From Streptomyces xiamenensis (lineage in GTDB: Bacteria > Actinomycetota > Actinomycetes > Streptomycetales > Streptomycetaceae): a stretch of 64,000 bases of DNA. The notes beneath the pieces are model-generated. The model was not told the DNA's origin. It was given only the letters and a program-made list of their open reading frames with translations, and did not search any database. A program made the translations under genes and the position numbers. Below are positions 26,081 through 36,945 of this stretch, piece after piece. Position 1 is the first letter of the stretch, and the number at the start of each line of letters is the position of its first letter. Location: assembly GCF_000993785.3 (NCBI RefSeq), contig NZ_CP009922.3:3906001-3970000 (forward strand). The letters are read 5' to 3'.

Positions 26081-26305
26081 CGGAAGCTCCTTCGGGAGAA
26101 GGCGGCCCAGTGTGCCATGGGGCGCGGCAGGGCGGTATGGGTGTGAACGGGCTGCGGCGGAACGGAACGTCGGCGATCCGTGCTGGTCACGGACGTGTCA
26201 TCACTTCGGGTGATTCGGTGGCCAGCTCTTGCGGACGGCAACCCTCCGTTGTCAAGCTGTTGCTGTTTGTGAAATCAGCAGACGGATCAACGCCGGGGAG
26301 GGCTT
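26081..26305. promoter_or_regulatory. Divergent region between GNAT and GntR genes
   Basis: 225 bp with the two outward promoters. AT-richer around 26240-26290; GGGGAGG precedes the GntR ATG. No confident -35/-10 pair or palindrome. Confidence 0.4.
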
Positions 26306-27058
26306 ATGCCATTCGGTGAGCAGCCCGCGTATCTGAAGGTGGCCGATGATCTGCGGCAGCAGATCGCCGATGGGACGCTGCCGCCGCACACCCGCCTCCC
26401 CTCGCAGGCGAGCATCCGGGCGCAGTACGGGGTCTCGGACACCGTCGCCCTGGAGGCGCGGAAGGTGCTGATGGCCGAGGGGCTGGTCGAGGGGCGCTCC
26501 GGTTCGGGGACCTATGTGCGGGAGCGGCCGGCGCCCCGGCGGATCTCGCGCAGCGGGTACCGGACGATGGGGGAGTGCTCGCCGTTCCGGCAGGAGCAGA
26601 CCGACGAACGGGTGCGCGGCACCTGGGAGGGGCGCAGCGAGCGGGTCGCCGCCGGGGAGGCGGTGGCCGAGCGGCTGGCGATCTCGCCCCGGGACGCGGT
26701 GATGTGCACCCGTTATGTGTTCCGTTCCGGCAATGAGCCGGTGATGCTGTCCACCTCCTGGGAGCCGCTGGCCGTCACCGGCCGGACACCGGTGATGCTG
26801 CCCGAGGAGGGCCCGCTGGCGGGGCGCGGGGTGGTGGAGCGGATGGCGGCCATCGACATCCAGGTGGACAACGTCGCCGAGGAGGTCGGAGCCCGGCCGG
26901 CGCTGGCCGCCGAGGCGCGGGTGCTGGGCGGTCTCGCCGGGCATTCGGTGCTCGTCATCACCCGCACCTACCGGGCGGGCGGGCTGCCGGTGGAGACCGC
27001 CGACGTGGTGATCCCCGCCGACCGGTTCCGGATCGCTTACCACCTGCCGGTGAGATGA
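26306..27058 (+). CDS. GntR-family regulator, HutC/UTRA subfamily
   Basis: 250 residues. N-terminal winged helix-turn-helix (about 8-75: YLKVADDLRQQIADGTLPPHTRLPSQASIRAQYGVSDTVALEARKVLMAEGLVEGRSGSGTYV is typical in order) and a C-terminal UTRA ligand domain (about 95-245), with the usual R-Y-V-F-R...VETADVVIPADRFR. Effector and targets unknown. ATG with GGGGAGG upstream. Ends 6 bp before a convergent phosphatase gene. Confidence 0.93.
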   Translation: MPFGEQPAYLKVADDLRQQIADGTLPPHTRLPSQASIRAQYGVSDTVALEARKVLMAEGLVEGRSGSGTYVRERPAPRRISRSGYRTMGECSPFRQEQTDERVRGTWEGRSERVAAGEAVAERLAISPRDAVMCTRYVFRSGNEPVMLSTSWEPLAVTGRTPVMLPEEGPLAGRGVVERMAAIDIQVDNVAEEVGARPALAAEARVLGGLAGHSVLVITRTYRAGGLPVETADVVIPADRFRIAYHLPVR

Positions 27059-27064
27059 GCCCCG

Positions 27065-29545
27065 CTACGGCAGCAGCAGCTCGAACCACACCGTCTTGCC
27101 CCGGGCGGCCTGCCGGGTGCCCCAGCGCCGGGACTGACGGGCCACCAGGTGCAGGCCCCGGCCGCCCTCCTCCAGCAGGGAGGCGGTGCGCTCGTGCGGC
27201 GGGTCGGGGAGCCGGTCGGAGACCTCCACCAGCAGGGACGTGCCGCGCACCATCCGCACCTCGACCGGGCCGTGCGCGTACCGCAGGGAGTTGGTGACCA
27301 GCTCGCTCACCAGCAGCACCGTGGTGTCCACCAGGGGTTCGAGGTTCCAGTCGAGCAGCGCCCGGCGCACCGCGCGCCGGGCCTTGCGCGGGGCGTGCGG
27401 TTCGGGGGCGAAGATCCATTCCGCGGAGTTGCCCTCCGGCAGGCCGCTCAGCCGGGCGGCCAGCAGCGCGATGTCGTCGGAGGGGCCGGGTGCCCCGCCG
27501 CCGGGGCCCGCAGCGGGGCTCAGGCCCTCGATGATCCGGTCGCACATCTCCTCCAGCGGCGCCCCCGGGGTGCCCCTGGCCGCCAGCAGCGCGCACAGCC
27601 GCTCCAGGCCCGCCGTGATGGACTCACCGCGGGTCTCGATCAGGCCGTCGGTGTACAGCACGAGCGTCGAGTCCTCCGGGACGGTGATCCGCCGTTCCTC
27701 GAAGGGCACCCCGCCCACGCCGAGCGGGGCGCCGGAGGGCAGGTCCAGGGCGTCGGCCGACCACAGGCCCGTGGCGTCGTCCCGGGTCACCAGCACGGGC
27801 GGCAGATGCCCGGCCTTGGCCAGGACGCACGCGCGCGAGGCCGGGTCGTACACGGCGTACAGGCAGGTCGCCCACAGCTGGTCGTCCGGGGCCTGGGCCA
27901 GGTCCTCGCTGAGGTCGTCCACCCGGCGCAGCAGTTCGGCCGGGGCCAGCTCCAGGCCGGCCAGGGTGCGCACGGCGGTGCGCAGCCGGCCCATGGTGGC
28001 GGCGGCGCGCAGCCCGTGGCCCATCACGTCGCCGACCACGAAGGCGACCCGTCCGCCGGCCAGCGGGATGACGTCGAACCAGTCGCCGCCCACCTCGGTG
28101 CCCACGCTGCCGGGCACATAGCGGTGGCTGACGGACACGCCGGGCGGCTGCGGCACGTTCTGCGGCAGCAGGCTGCGCTGGAGGGTGAGGGCGGACTCCC
28201 GCTCCCGGGCGTACAGACGGGCGTTGTCCATGGAGATGCCGGCCCGTCCGGCCACCTCCATGGCCAGGGCCTGGTCCTCCCGGTCGAAGGCGGAGCGGCG
28301 GCCCGCCCGGGTGAGGATGATCAGCCCCAGTACGGTGCCGCGGGCGCGCAGCGGCAGGATCAGCATCGAGTGGATGCCGAGGTCCATGGCGGCGCGCACC
28401 TTGGCGGACTGGGCGCCCAGCTCGTCCGGTGAGCCGATCAGCAGCGGGTTGCCGGTGCGCAGCACGGTGCTGAACGGGGAGCCGGGCTCGAAGGTGATGC
28501 GCTCGCCGGCCTCCAGGGCGGTGTCGGTGTGGGTGCTGTGCTGCTTGGCGGCGGTGCCCAGCTGGAGGACGGGTGTGTCCGGAAGCTGTTCGGCGGTGGG
28601 CAGCTCGCCGCCGTGCGCGACGGGGGCGAGCAGTTCCACGGCGGCGTAGTCGGCGAACCGGGGCACCAGCAGCTGGGCGAGTGAGCCGGCGATCAGGCGT
28701 ACGTCCAGCAGGTCGCCGAGCGAGCTGCCGATGTCGTCCAGCATGGCGAGCCGCTGCCTGGCCCGTTCGATGCGGTCCAGGGCCTCGCGGCGTTCGGTGA
28801 TGTCCGTGACGGTGGAGCTGACGCCGACGGTGCGCCCGTCGCGGTCGGTGAGCCGTCCGAAGGACAGGGAGTGGGCCCGTACTCCGTCGGGCGCGGGGGT
28901 GATCAGGTCGGTGACCGAGTGGCCGCTGCGCAGGACATCGCCCTGGACGGCGTACACCTTCTGGGCCATGGGGGCGGGGAGGATGTCCAGCAGGGTCTTG
29001 CCGAGCAGTTCGGCGGGGGTGGCGTCGTGCATGCGGGCGAGCGCCTCGTTGACGCGTACCAGCCGCTGTTCGGTGTCGAAGACGCCGATGCCCAGCGGGG
29101 AGGCGGTGAACAGGGCGTCGAAGGCGGCCAGGTCCTGTTCGATGCCGGTCATCCGGGTGGTCTCCACCAGGTTGGCCAGGATGAACGGGGTGCCGCCGGC
29201 GTCCAGCAGCAGGGCGGCGCGGCCCTCCAGCTGGATGATGTGCCCGTCGCGGTGGCGCAGCGGCAGCCGGCCGCGCCAGTGTCTGCGGTTGCGCAGGGTG
29301 GCGTGGATGCGCGCGACGGTGGCGGGGGTGTGGCCGGGGGCGAGCATGTCGGTGAGGCGGCGGCCCACCGCGTCGCGGTCGGGCCAGCCCAGCAGCTCAC
29401 GGGCCATGGGGCTCCACAGCCGGATGGTGCCGCGCTCGTCCAGCATGATGATCGCCACGCGCAGCACATCGAGCAGTGAGCGCTCGTCGCTCCGGGCCGA
29501 GGGGACCGGGGTCAGTCCGGACGGCTCGGACGGGTTGGTCGTCAC
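27065..29545 (-). CDS. PAS-PAS-GAF-SpoIIE-HATPase sensor phosphatase
   Basis: 826 residues. PAS 1 (about 20-130), PAS 2 (about 140-255, ASPLGIGVFDTEQRLVRVN), GAF (about 285-440), PP2C/SpoIIE phosphatase (about 475-690, GGDWFDVIPL, VVGDVMGHGLRAAATM, LVLYTDGLIETR, DDIALLAARL) and a HATPase anti-sigma-like domain (about 710-826, LLVSELVTNSLRYA). Likely integrates signals and controls a partner-switching sigma pathway. GTG 29545 was chosen for the GCAGGAG just upstream; the spacing is short. Paralogue of the truncated gene at the left edge. Confidence 0.93.
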   Translation of the reverse strand: MTTNPSEPSGLTPVPSARSDERSLLDVLRVAIIMLDERGTIRLWSPMARELLGWPDRDAVGRRLTDMLAPGHTPATVARIHATLRNRRHWRGRLPLRHRDGHIIQLEGRAALLLDAGGTPFILANLVETTRMTGIEQDLAAFDALFTASPLGIGVFDTEQRLVRVNEALARMHDATPAELLGKTLLDILPAPMAQKVYAVQGDVLRSGHSVTDLITPAPDGVRAHSLSFGRLTDRDGRTVGVSSTVTDITERREALDRIERARQRLAMLDDIGSSLGDLLDVRLIAGSLAQLLVPRFADYAAVELLAPVAHGGELPTAEQLPDTPVLQLGTAAKQHSTHTDTALEAGERITFEPGSPFSTVLRTGNPLLIGSPDELGAQSAKVRAAMDLGIHSMLILPLRARGTVLGLIILTRAGRRSAFDREDQALAMEVAGRAGISMDNARLYARERESALTLQRSLLPQNVPQPPGVSVSHRYVPGSVGTEVGGDWFDVIPLAGGRVAFVVGDVMGHGLRAAATMGRLRTAVRTLAGLELAPAELLRRVDDLSEDLAQAPDDQLWATCLYAVYDPASRACVLAKAGHLPPVLVTRDDATGLWSADALDLPSGAPLGVGGVPFEERRITVPEDSTLVLYTDGLIETRGESITAGLERLCALLAARGTPGAPLEEMCDRIIEGLSPAAGPGGGAPGPSDDIALLAARLSGLPEGNSAEWIFAPEPHAPRKARRAVRRALLDWNLEPLVDTTVLLVSELVTNSLRYAHGPVEVRMVRGTSLLVEVSDRLPDPPHERTASLLEEGGRGLHLVARQSRRWGTRQAARGKTVWFELLLP

Positions 29546-29590
29546 ACGCTCCTGCCCCCGCTCGGGTACGTCTTCTCCGGATGATAACGG

Positions 29591-29620
29591 TATCCGGATA
29601 AATCGGACCAATCGTCCGAT
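29591..29620. promoter_or_regulatory. Palindromes upstream of the PAS/SpoIIE phosphatase gene
   Basis: TATCCGGATA (29591-29600) is a perfect 10-bp palindrome. ATCGGAC (29602-29608), 5-bp spacer, GTCCGAT (29614-29620) is a perfect 19-bp inverted repeat. They lie 46-75 bp upstream of the start codon in a locally AT-rich stretch and are candidate operator sites. Confidence 0.5.
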
Positions 29621-29703
29621 ACCCATCGGGTTGATCGGGGAGGGCGGCGCGCTCCCCGGTATGGCCCAGCGGTGCGGCGTGGTGGTGGCGTGTCTGGTGC
29701 CGC

Positions 29704-29907
29704 TCAGCGGCGGGCGCGGACCCCGGCTTCCACCCGTTCGACCAGATACCGGCCGGGCTCGGTGACGGGGCGTACGCCGGCGCCGGATTCCAGCCGTCTG
29801 ATGAGGCGTTGCGCTTCGGCGCGGGTGGCGCAATGCCCTATGCGATAGCGACTGCCGTTTTCATCCTGCCGGATCACCTGCCACGGGCGCAGGTTGCTGT
29901 CGTTCAT
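29704..29907 (-). CDS. SPOR-like small protein
   Basis: 67 residues: LRPWQVIRQDENGSRYRIGHCATRAEAQRLIRRLES resembles the short cytoplasmic SPOR-like proteins widespread in Streptomyces. Function unknown. ATG 29907 with GTGAGGA just upstream. Separate from its neighbours. Confidence 0.75.
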   Translation of the reverse strand: MNDSNLRPWQVIRQDENGSRYRIGHCATRAEAQRLIRRLESGAGVRPVTEPGRYLVERVEAGVRARR

Positions 29908-30015
29908 TCCTCACCCCCGGTCTGCATATGCCAGACCATACGCCTGTGCCTCACCCCGCGCACACGGATTGGCCGAGGGACCGGCCAACAACCTCCGCCC
30001 AATGGCCGGTTGTCG

Positions 30016-30642
30016 TCACGTGCCGGGCGGGCCGCGACGGCCCTGGGTACCGCGTACCACCAGATAACAGATCACCGCGACCCCCGCGGCGAGCAGCGCG
30101 AGCGGCAGTACCGTCTCGATGCCGCCGCCCGCCGGAGGCTCTCCCGCCTCGGGGGCCCCGGTGGACGGCGCGGGGACGGGGATGCGCTCCCCCTCACGCA
30201 CCGCCGCGAGCCCCCGCGCCGCGCCGATCGCCGCGCCCGCCCAGTCGCGGCGCCCGACCGCGGGCGCCACCGCCATCCGTCCGATCTCCTCGATCTGTTC
30301 CCGCGTCAGCCCCGAGGCGGCGTCCACCGAGAAGGCGTACGCGCGCTGCGCGGTCGCCACCGCGAGCAGCACCGCGTGGGCGTCCAGCTGGTTCCGCTCC
30401 GCCGTGGCGTCGGCCCACGTCTGGGCGTCGAGACCGGAGAAGTCACGGACATAGGCGGCGTACACCTGAAGGCCCTCCCCGGAGGCCGCCTCGCCGATCG
30501 CCTCGCGCACCTGGGCGGCCCGGCCGCCCAGGGCGTCCGCCCGGTCGGTGACCCCGCCCTCGCCGGTCAGCTCGACGGGGTGCTCGGCCGGCAGCAGCAG
30601 CGCCGCGGTCCCGGCCAGCGCGGTGAGGCATCGCAGCAGCAC
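30016..30642 (-). CDS. TPM-domain membrane protein
   Basis: 208 residues. N-terminal signal-like segment (LLRCLTALAGTAALLL), a TPM domain (about 28-140: VTDRADALGGRAAQVREAI..LQVYAAYVRDFSGLDAQTWADAT, then LDAHAVLLAVATAQRAYAFSVD), and a C-terminal membrane helix (VLPLALLAAGVAVICYLVV) with a basic end. TPM proteins are envelope-associated with unclear activity. GTG 30642: TAGCGT ends 6 nt upstream, so the mRNA is likely leaderless. Confidence 0.82.
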   Translation of the reverse strand: MLLRCLTALAGTAALLLPAEHPVELTGEGGVTDRADALGGRAAQVREAIGEAASGEGLQVYAAYVRDFSGLDAQTWADATAERNQLDAHAVLLAVATAQRAYAFSVDAASGLTREQIEEIGRMAVAPAVGRRDWAGAAIGAARGLAAVREGERIPVPAPSTGAPEAGEPPAGGGIETVLPLALLAAGVAVICYLVVRGTQGRRGPPGT

Positions 30643-30648
30643 CCCTTG

Positions 30649-30654
30649 ACGCTA
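30649..30654 (-). promoter_or_regulatory. -10 element (TAGCGT) of the TPM gene
   Basis: On the minus strand TAGCGT is followed by 6 nt and the GTG start; predicts a leaderless transcript. Confidence 0.5.
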
Positions 30655-30804
30655 TGCGGGCCGCCGCGGCCGCGCCGGATCCGGTACGCCGCTCGGGTGG
30701 GCGGGCGCCCGGCGTACGCCGTGTCGCCGCCATCGCGCCCCTCACGTCGCCTTCAGTGGGACATCTGCCGTTGATACGTGTGATGAGCTGACCGGAGGTA
30801 CGGC

Positions 30805-32826
30805 ATGCGCCCCCCAGTGACCCGCCGCCACGGGCCGAGGCCGCTGGCCTTGCTGCTCGCCGGGGCCCTGTCCCTGGCCGCCGCCCTCACCGGCTGCGGC
30901 AGCGACACCGGACCCACCCGCTCCGGGGCCTCCGGCGCCGCACAGTCGCTCGCCCTCGCCGACCGCACCGAACTGCGCACCGGCGGCACCGTGCGCTGGG
31001 GGGTCGCCGAACTGCCCGCCACCTTCAACGCCTTCGCGCCGGAGGCCGGGCCGGTCACCGACCAGGTGGCCGCCGCCGTTCTGCCGGCGCTGTTCACGCT
31101 CGACGAGCGGGGCCGGCCACAGCTGAACACCGACTACCTCAGGTCGGCCGAGATCACCACGCGCGAGCCGCGCCAGACCGTCGTCTACACCCTGCATCCC
31201 GAGGCCACCTGGAGCGACGGACGGGCGATCGGCGCCGAGGACTTCATCGCCCAGTGGCGGGCGCTCGGCGGCGGCGAGGGCAGCCACCCGGCGGCCCGCA
31301 ACGCCGGCTACGACCGGGTGGAGAACGTCACCGCCGGACCCGGCGAGCACCAGGTGCAGGTCACCTTCGCCAAGCCCTACGCGGACTGGAAATCGCTGTT
31401 CACCCCGCTGTACCCGAAGGCCGTCACCGAGGACGCCGCCGTGTTCGGCACCGGCTCGCGCGAGGCACTGCCCGCCACCGCGGGACCGTTCGCACTGGGG
31501 AAGGCGGACCGCGAGGCCGGCACCCTGGCCCTGGTGCGCGACGACACCTGGTGGGGCGATCCGGCGCTGCTGGACGAACTGGTCCTGACCGTGGTGCCCG
31601 ACGCCGAACGCGGCGCCGCCCTGGAGGCCGGCTCCCTGGACGTGCTGGAGATCGACCCCGACGACGCCGACCGCGTCACCGAGGCGGACGACGGCGCGTA
31701 CTCCGTGCACCGCGCCTACGCCCCCGCCTACACCCAGCTCGCCCTCAACGGCCGCTCCGGGCCGCTGAAGGACGAACGGGTCCGCTGGGCGGTGGCCCGC
31801 GCCATCGACCGCGAGGCGCTCGCCGCCGCCGTGCACGAACCGGCCGGACTGCCCGTCCGCTCGCTCGGCAGCCATCTGCGGACCCTGGACCAGATCGGGT
31901 ACGAGGACAACAGCGAGGCGCTCGGCACCTTCGGCACGAAGATCGCCGGCTCCCTGCTGGACGACGCCGGCTGGGAGGGCGGGCCCGGCTCCGAGGGCGA
32001 GGACGGCGCCGCAGCCGAGCAGGACGAACAGAACGCCGCCGCGGACCCGGCAGCCGGCCCGCCGTCCGCCCTCGTCTCCGGGCCGCTGCCCGCCGCCCAG
32101 CCCGCCGCCCGGCAGCAGGCCGCCCTGCTGCGCCAGGCCGCCGGCGCCCAGCGCGAACTGGCTGAGGCCGACGCCGACGCCGACGCCGACGGCGCCGAGG
32201 ACGCCGAGAAGCAGGCCGTTCAGCTGGAGGAGGAGGCCGCCCGCACCGAGGCGGCGGCCGACGACCTCGCCGACCGCTCGGCCGGCGCCGTCCGCACCGA
32301 CCAGAACGGCACGGCACTCAGCCTGCGCTTCGTCGTCCCGGACGGGGAGGCCGGCGCCCGCCAGCGGCAGATCGCGGACCGCATCACGGCCATGCTCGCC
32401 GCCACCGGGGTCCGCGCCGTGATCACCGAGGTCCCGGCGCACACCTTCTTCACCGACCACATCAGCACCGGCGACTTCGACCTCGCCCTGTACTCCTGGC
32501 CCGCCAGCGGTTACCCGGCCACCGACGCCGCCCCGCTGTTCGCCAAGCCGTACCAGGAGCCGGACGGCGGCCTCACCGTCCAGCAGAACTACACCCGCAT
32601 CGGCACCGACCACATCGACCAGCTGCTGGCCCAGGCGGCGGGTGAGCTGGACGAGGAGGAGCACCACCGGCTGCTCAACGAGGCCGACGCCCGGCTGTGG
32701 GCGACCGCCGGATCCATCCCGCTCTTCCAGCGCCCGCAGCTCGTCGCCGTCGACCCGGCGCTGGCCGGGGTGGGCGCCTTCGGCCTGGCCACCCCCCGTT
32801 ACCAGGACATCGGCTACCGCGCCTGA
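30805..32826 (+). CDS. Orphan peptide ABC transporter substrate-binding lipoprotein with Ala-rich insert
   Basis: 673 residues, longer than the usual 500-600. Signal peptide with lipobox LTGC (Cys about 31), then a family-5 solute-binding protein (Dpp/Opp type): VRWGVAELPATFNAF, LHPEATWSDGRAIGAEDF, VRWAVARAIDREALA. Residues about 392-500 are an Ala/Glu/Asp/Gln-rich, coiled-coil-like insert, including four Ala-Asp repeats, within lobe I/II. No permease genes are adjacent, so it may serve one of the peptide operons downstream. GGAGGT 6 nt upstream of the ATG. Confidence 0.9.
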   Translation: MRPPVTRRHGPRPLALLLAGALSLAAALTGCGSDTGPTRSGASGAAQSLALADRTELRTGGTVRWGVAELPATFNAFAPEAGPVTDQVAAAVLPALFTLDERGRPQLNTDYLRSAEITTREPRQTVVYTLHPEATWSDGRAIGAEDFIAQWRALGGGEGSHPAARNAGYDRVENVTAGPGEHQVQVTFAKPYADWKSLFTPLYPKAVTEDAAVFGTGSREALPATAGPFALGKADREAGTLALVRDDTWWGDPALLDELVLTVVPDAERGAALEAGSLDVLEIDPDDADRVTEADDGAYSVHRAYAPAYTQLALNGRSGPLKDERVRWAVARAIDREALAAAVHEPAGLPVRSLGSHLRTLDQIGYEDNSEALGTFGTKIAGSLLDDAGWEGGPGSEGEDGAAAEQDEQNAAADPAAGPPSALVSGPLPAAQPAARQQAALLRQAAGAQRELAEADADADADGAEDAEKQAVQLEEEAARTEAAADDLADRSAGAVRTDQNGTALSLRFVVPDGEAGARQRQIADRITAMLAATGVRAVITEVPAHTFFTDHISTGDFDLALYSWPASGYPATDAAPLFAKPYQEPDGGLTVQQNYTRIGTDHIDQLLAQAAGELDEEEHHRLLNEADARLWATAGSIPLFQRPQLVAVDPALAGVGAFGLATPRYQDIGYRA

Positions 32827-32971
32827 GCGTCACCACGCCCCCGCCGCGCTCGCCCCGGATCCCCGGCGCGAGCGCGGCGGCACGCCGGGCCCCGTACGAT
32901 AGCGGGACAGGCCGGTGTACATATCTGCCGAGCCGTCTCACTCCCTCGTCTCGGAAGAAGCACCGTCAGCC
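32827..32971 (+). promoter_or_regulatory. typA upstream region
   Basis: 145 bp containing TACGAT (32894-32899), a likely -10 element. A GTG at 32915 could extend the protein by 19 residues, but family homology starts at 32972. Confidence 0.5.
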
Positions 32972-34840
<1,869 letters not shown>

Positions 34841-35224
34841 CGACCCGGGCTCTACCCGGCAGTAGCTCTCCGTTCAGCGCGGGCTACCGGATGTATCGAA
34901 TTCTGTCAAGGTTCGATCCGGTCGTCCGCGCTGAGTTGTGTTCGTTATGCGAACGGAATGGGGCGACCTTCGTCACATGAGTCCGCATATCGGTGACTCC
35001 AGGGGGTGGGTATGTCCTTATTGTCTGATCTCACCTCCCTATCTTCATCAAAATGAAATCGGCGATCGGTGGTTCACCGAAGTTTTATGCCCAATAGTTG
35101 GGGGCATTGCGCTCAGGCTTTCGCCGAGCGCGGCCGCAGGACGCTTTGGGTATTCAACGCGTGTTGACAACCTCCGAGTCTGCGGTTTTCCAGCAACGAA
35201 CCGGACTCCCAAGGAGGCAAGCCC
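34841..35224 (+). promoter_or_regulatory. Long AT-richer control region before the first peptide operon
   Basis: 384 bp without a credible gene. It is clearly AT-richer from about 34890 to 35110. Features: inverted repeat GTTCG (34940-34944), TTATG, CGAAC (34950-34954); TTGACA at 35163-35168 without a clear -10; and the AAGGAGG ribosome site at 35211-35217. The length suggests complex regulation of the transporter operon. Confidence 0.6.
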
Positions 35225-36865
35225 ATGCGTGGTGCGCGCAGCGCCAAGTGGGCCGCAGTGGCGATCGTTGTGGCCCTGGCCGCGACCGCCTGTGGTAGCG
35301 ATGACGACAAGGGCGGCAGCGGCGACGGCGGCAACGCGTCCGGCAACGCCTCGGGCATCGTCAAGGTGGACGGCGGCGAGCCCCAGTCCGCTCTGGTCCC
35401 CACCAGCACCAATGAGCAGTTCGGCTCACTGGTGATCAAGAACGTCTTCGCCAACCTGCTGGACTTCGAGGACGACGGCTCCATCAAGTACGTCGCGGCC
35501 GAGTCCATCGAGTCGAACGACGACGCCTCCGTGTGGACCGTGAAGCTGAAGGACGGCTTCACCTTCCATGACGGTGAGAAGGTCACCGCCCAGCACTACG
35601 TGGACGCCTGGAACTGGGCCGCCAACGTGGACAACGGCCAGAGCCAGAGCGCCTGGTTCGAGGACATCGAGGGCTACGCCGATGTCCACCCGTCGGAGGA
35701 GGGCGCTGAGCCCACCGCCGACACCATGTCCGGTCTGAAGGTCGTCGACGACAGCACCTTCGAGATCACGCTGGCGAACCCGGTCTCGTACTACGAGTAC
35801 AAGCTGGGCTACCACGTCTTCGCGCCGCTGCCCTCCAGCTTCTACGAGGACCCGGATGGCTTCGGCCAGGCGCCGATCGGCCAGGGCCCGTACGAGTTCA
35901 CCAGCTGGACGCACAACGAGAAGATCACCCTCACCACCTACGCCGACTACGCCGGTCCGAACAAGGCGCAGAACGGCGGCGTGGAGATCATCGCGTACGA
36001 CAACCTGAGCACCGCCTACCAGGACCTCCAGTCCGGCAACCTGGACGTGCTCCGTCAGGTCGACCCCAAGGACCTGCCGGTCTACCAGGACGACCTGGGC
36101 GACCGCGCCATCGCGCAGCCGTACAACGCCACCCAGTCCATCGTCCCGGCCTTCTACGCCGGCTGGGGCGACCTGGACGACCCGTCCAAGGTCCTCCAGG
36201 GTGTCTCGATGGCGATCGACCGGGAGACCATCACCCAGACGGTCCTCAACGGCTCGCGGACCCCGGCCGACAGCTTCACCCCGCCCGGCGTCTTCGGTCA
36301 CCTGGAGAACGCCGCCGACGGCAAGACCGACTTCAACCCGGAGGAGGCCCGCCGTCTGGTCGAGGAGGGTGGCGGCGTCCCCGGCGACAAGATCACCCTG
36401 CAGATCAACGGTGACGGCGGTCACGCCGAGTGGGCCACCGCGGTCTGCAACGACATCATCAAGAACCTGGACGTCGAGTGCGTCCTGGACACCAAGCCGG
36501 ACTTCGCGACCGACCTGGCCGACCGCCGCGCCGACAAGGTCAAGAGCATGTACCGGGGTGGCTGGCTGCAGGACTACCCGCTGAACGTCAACTTCCTGCG
36601 GGACCTGTACAGCTCCACCGCGCCGTCCAACTACGGCCGCTACAGCAACGAAGAGGTCGACAACCTCTTCAAGCAGGGTGACCAGGCCGGTTCCTTCGAC
36701 GAGACGGTCGCCGCCTACCAGGAGGCCGAGAAGGTCCTCTGGGAGGACATGCCCGCCATTCCGCTCTGGTACCAGAACGTGAACGGTGGCTACTCGGAGA
36801 ACGTCGAGAACGTCCACTTCGACGTCGCCGGCCAGCCGGTGATCGAGGACATCACGGTCAAGTAA
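35225..36865 (+). CDS. Oligopeptide ABC transporter substrate-binding lipoprotein (operon 1)
   Basis: 546 residues. Signal peptide with lipobox ATAC (Cys about 23), Gly/Asp-rich linker, then a family-5 solute-binding protein with WTVKLKDGFTFHDGEKVTAQHYVDAWNW and the C-terminal VLWEDMPAIPLWYQNVNGGYSENV. Captures extracellular oligopeptides for the two permeases that follow. AAGGAGG 7 nt upstream. Position after typA and five-gene composition fit a BldK-type signalling peptide importer, but the gene order differs from the bldKABCDE order I remember. Confidence 0.94.
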   Translation: MRGARSAKWAAVAIVVALAATACGSDDDKGGSGDGGNASGNASGIVKVDGGEPQSALVPTSTNEQFGSLVIKNVFANLLDFEDDGSIKYVAAESIESNDDASVWTVKLKDGFTFHDGEKVTAQHYVDAWNWAANVDNGQSQSAWFEDIEGYADVHPSEEGAEPTADTMSGLKVVDDSTFEITLANPVSYYEYKLGYHVFAPLPSSFYEDPDGFGQAPIGQGPYEFTSWTHNEKITLTTYADYAGPNKAQNGGVEIIAYDNLSTAYQDLQSGNLDVLRQVDPKDLPVYQDDLGDRAIAQPYNATQSIVPAFYAGWGDLDDPSKVLQGVSMAIDRETITQTVLNGSRTPADSFTPPGVFGHLENAADGKTDFNPEEARRLVEEGGGVPGDKITLQINGDGGHAEWATAVCNDIIKNLDVECVLDTKPDFATDLADRRADKVKSMYRGGWLQDYPLNVNFLRDLYSSTAPSNYGRYSNEEVDNLFKQGDQAGSFDETVAAYQEAEKVLWEDMPAIPLWYQNVNGGYSENVENVHFDVAGQPVIEDITVK

Positions 36866-36881
36866 GACCGCTGCTGCAAGG

Positions 36882-36923
36882 GGGCCGGTGGCCGCTTCCG
36901 TGACCCGGAGCGGCCACCGGCCC
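36882..36923 (+). terminator. Hairpin between binding-protein and permease genes (operon 1)
   Basis: Perfect 15-bp arms (36882-36896 and 36909-36923) with a 12-nt loop, 16 bp after the lipoprotein stop. Likely attenuates or stabilises mRNA so that the binding protein is made in excess. The second operon has no counterpart. Confidence 0.65.
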
Positions 36924-36945
36924 TGCCGACTGACATGGAGGAACG

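Noticed and set aside
34938..35435. Open frame crossing the start of the operon 1 lipoprotein
   Set aside because: Low-complexity Thr/Ala-rich translation, no ribosome site, and it overlaps a gene with an excellent ribosome site and lipobox.
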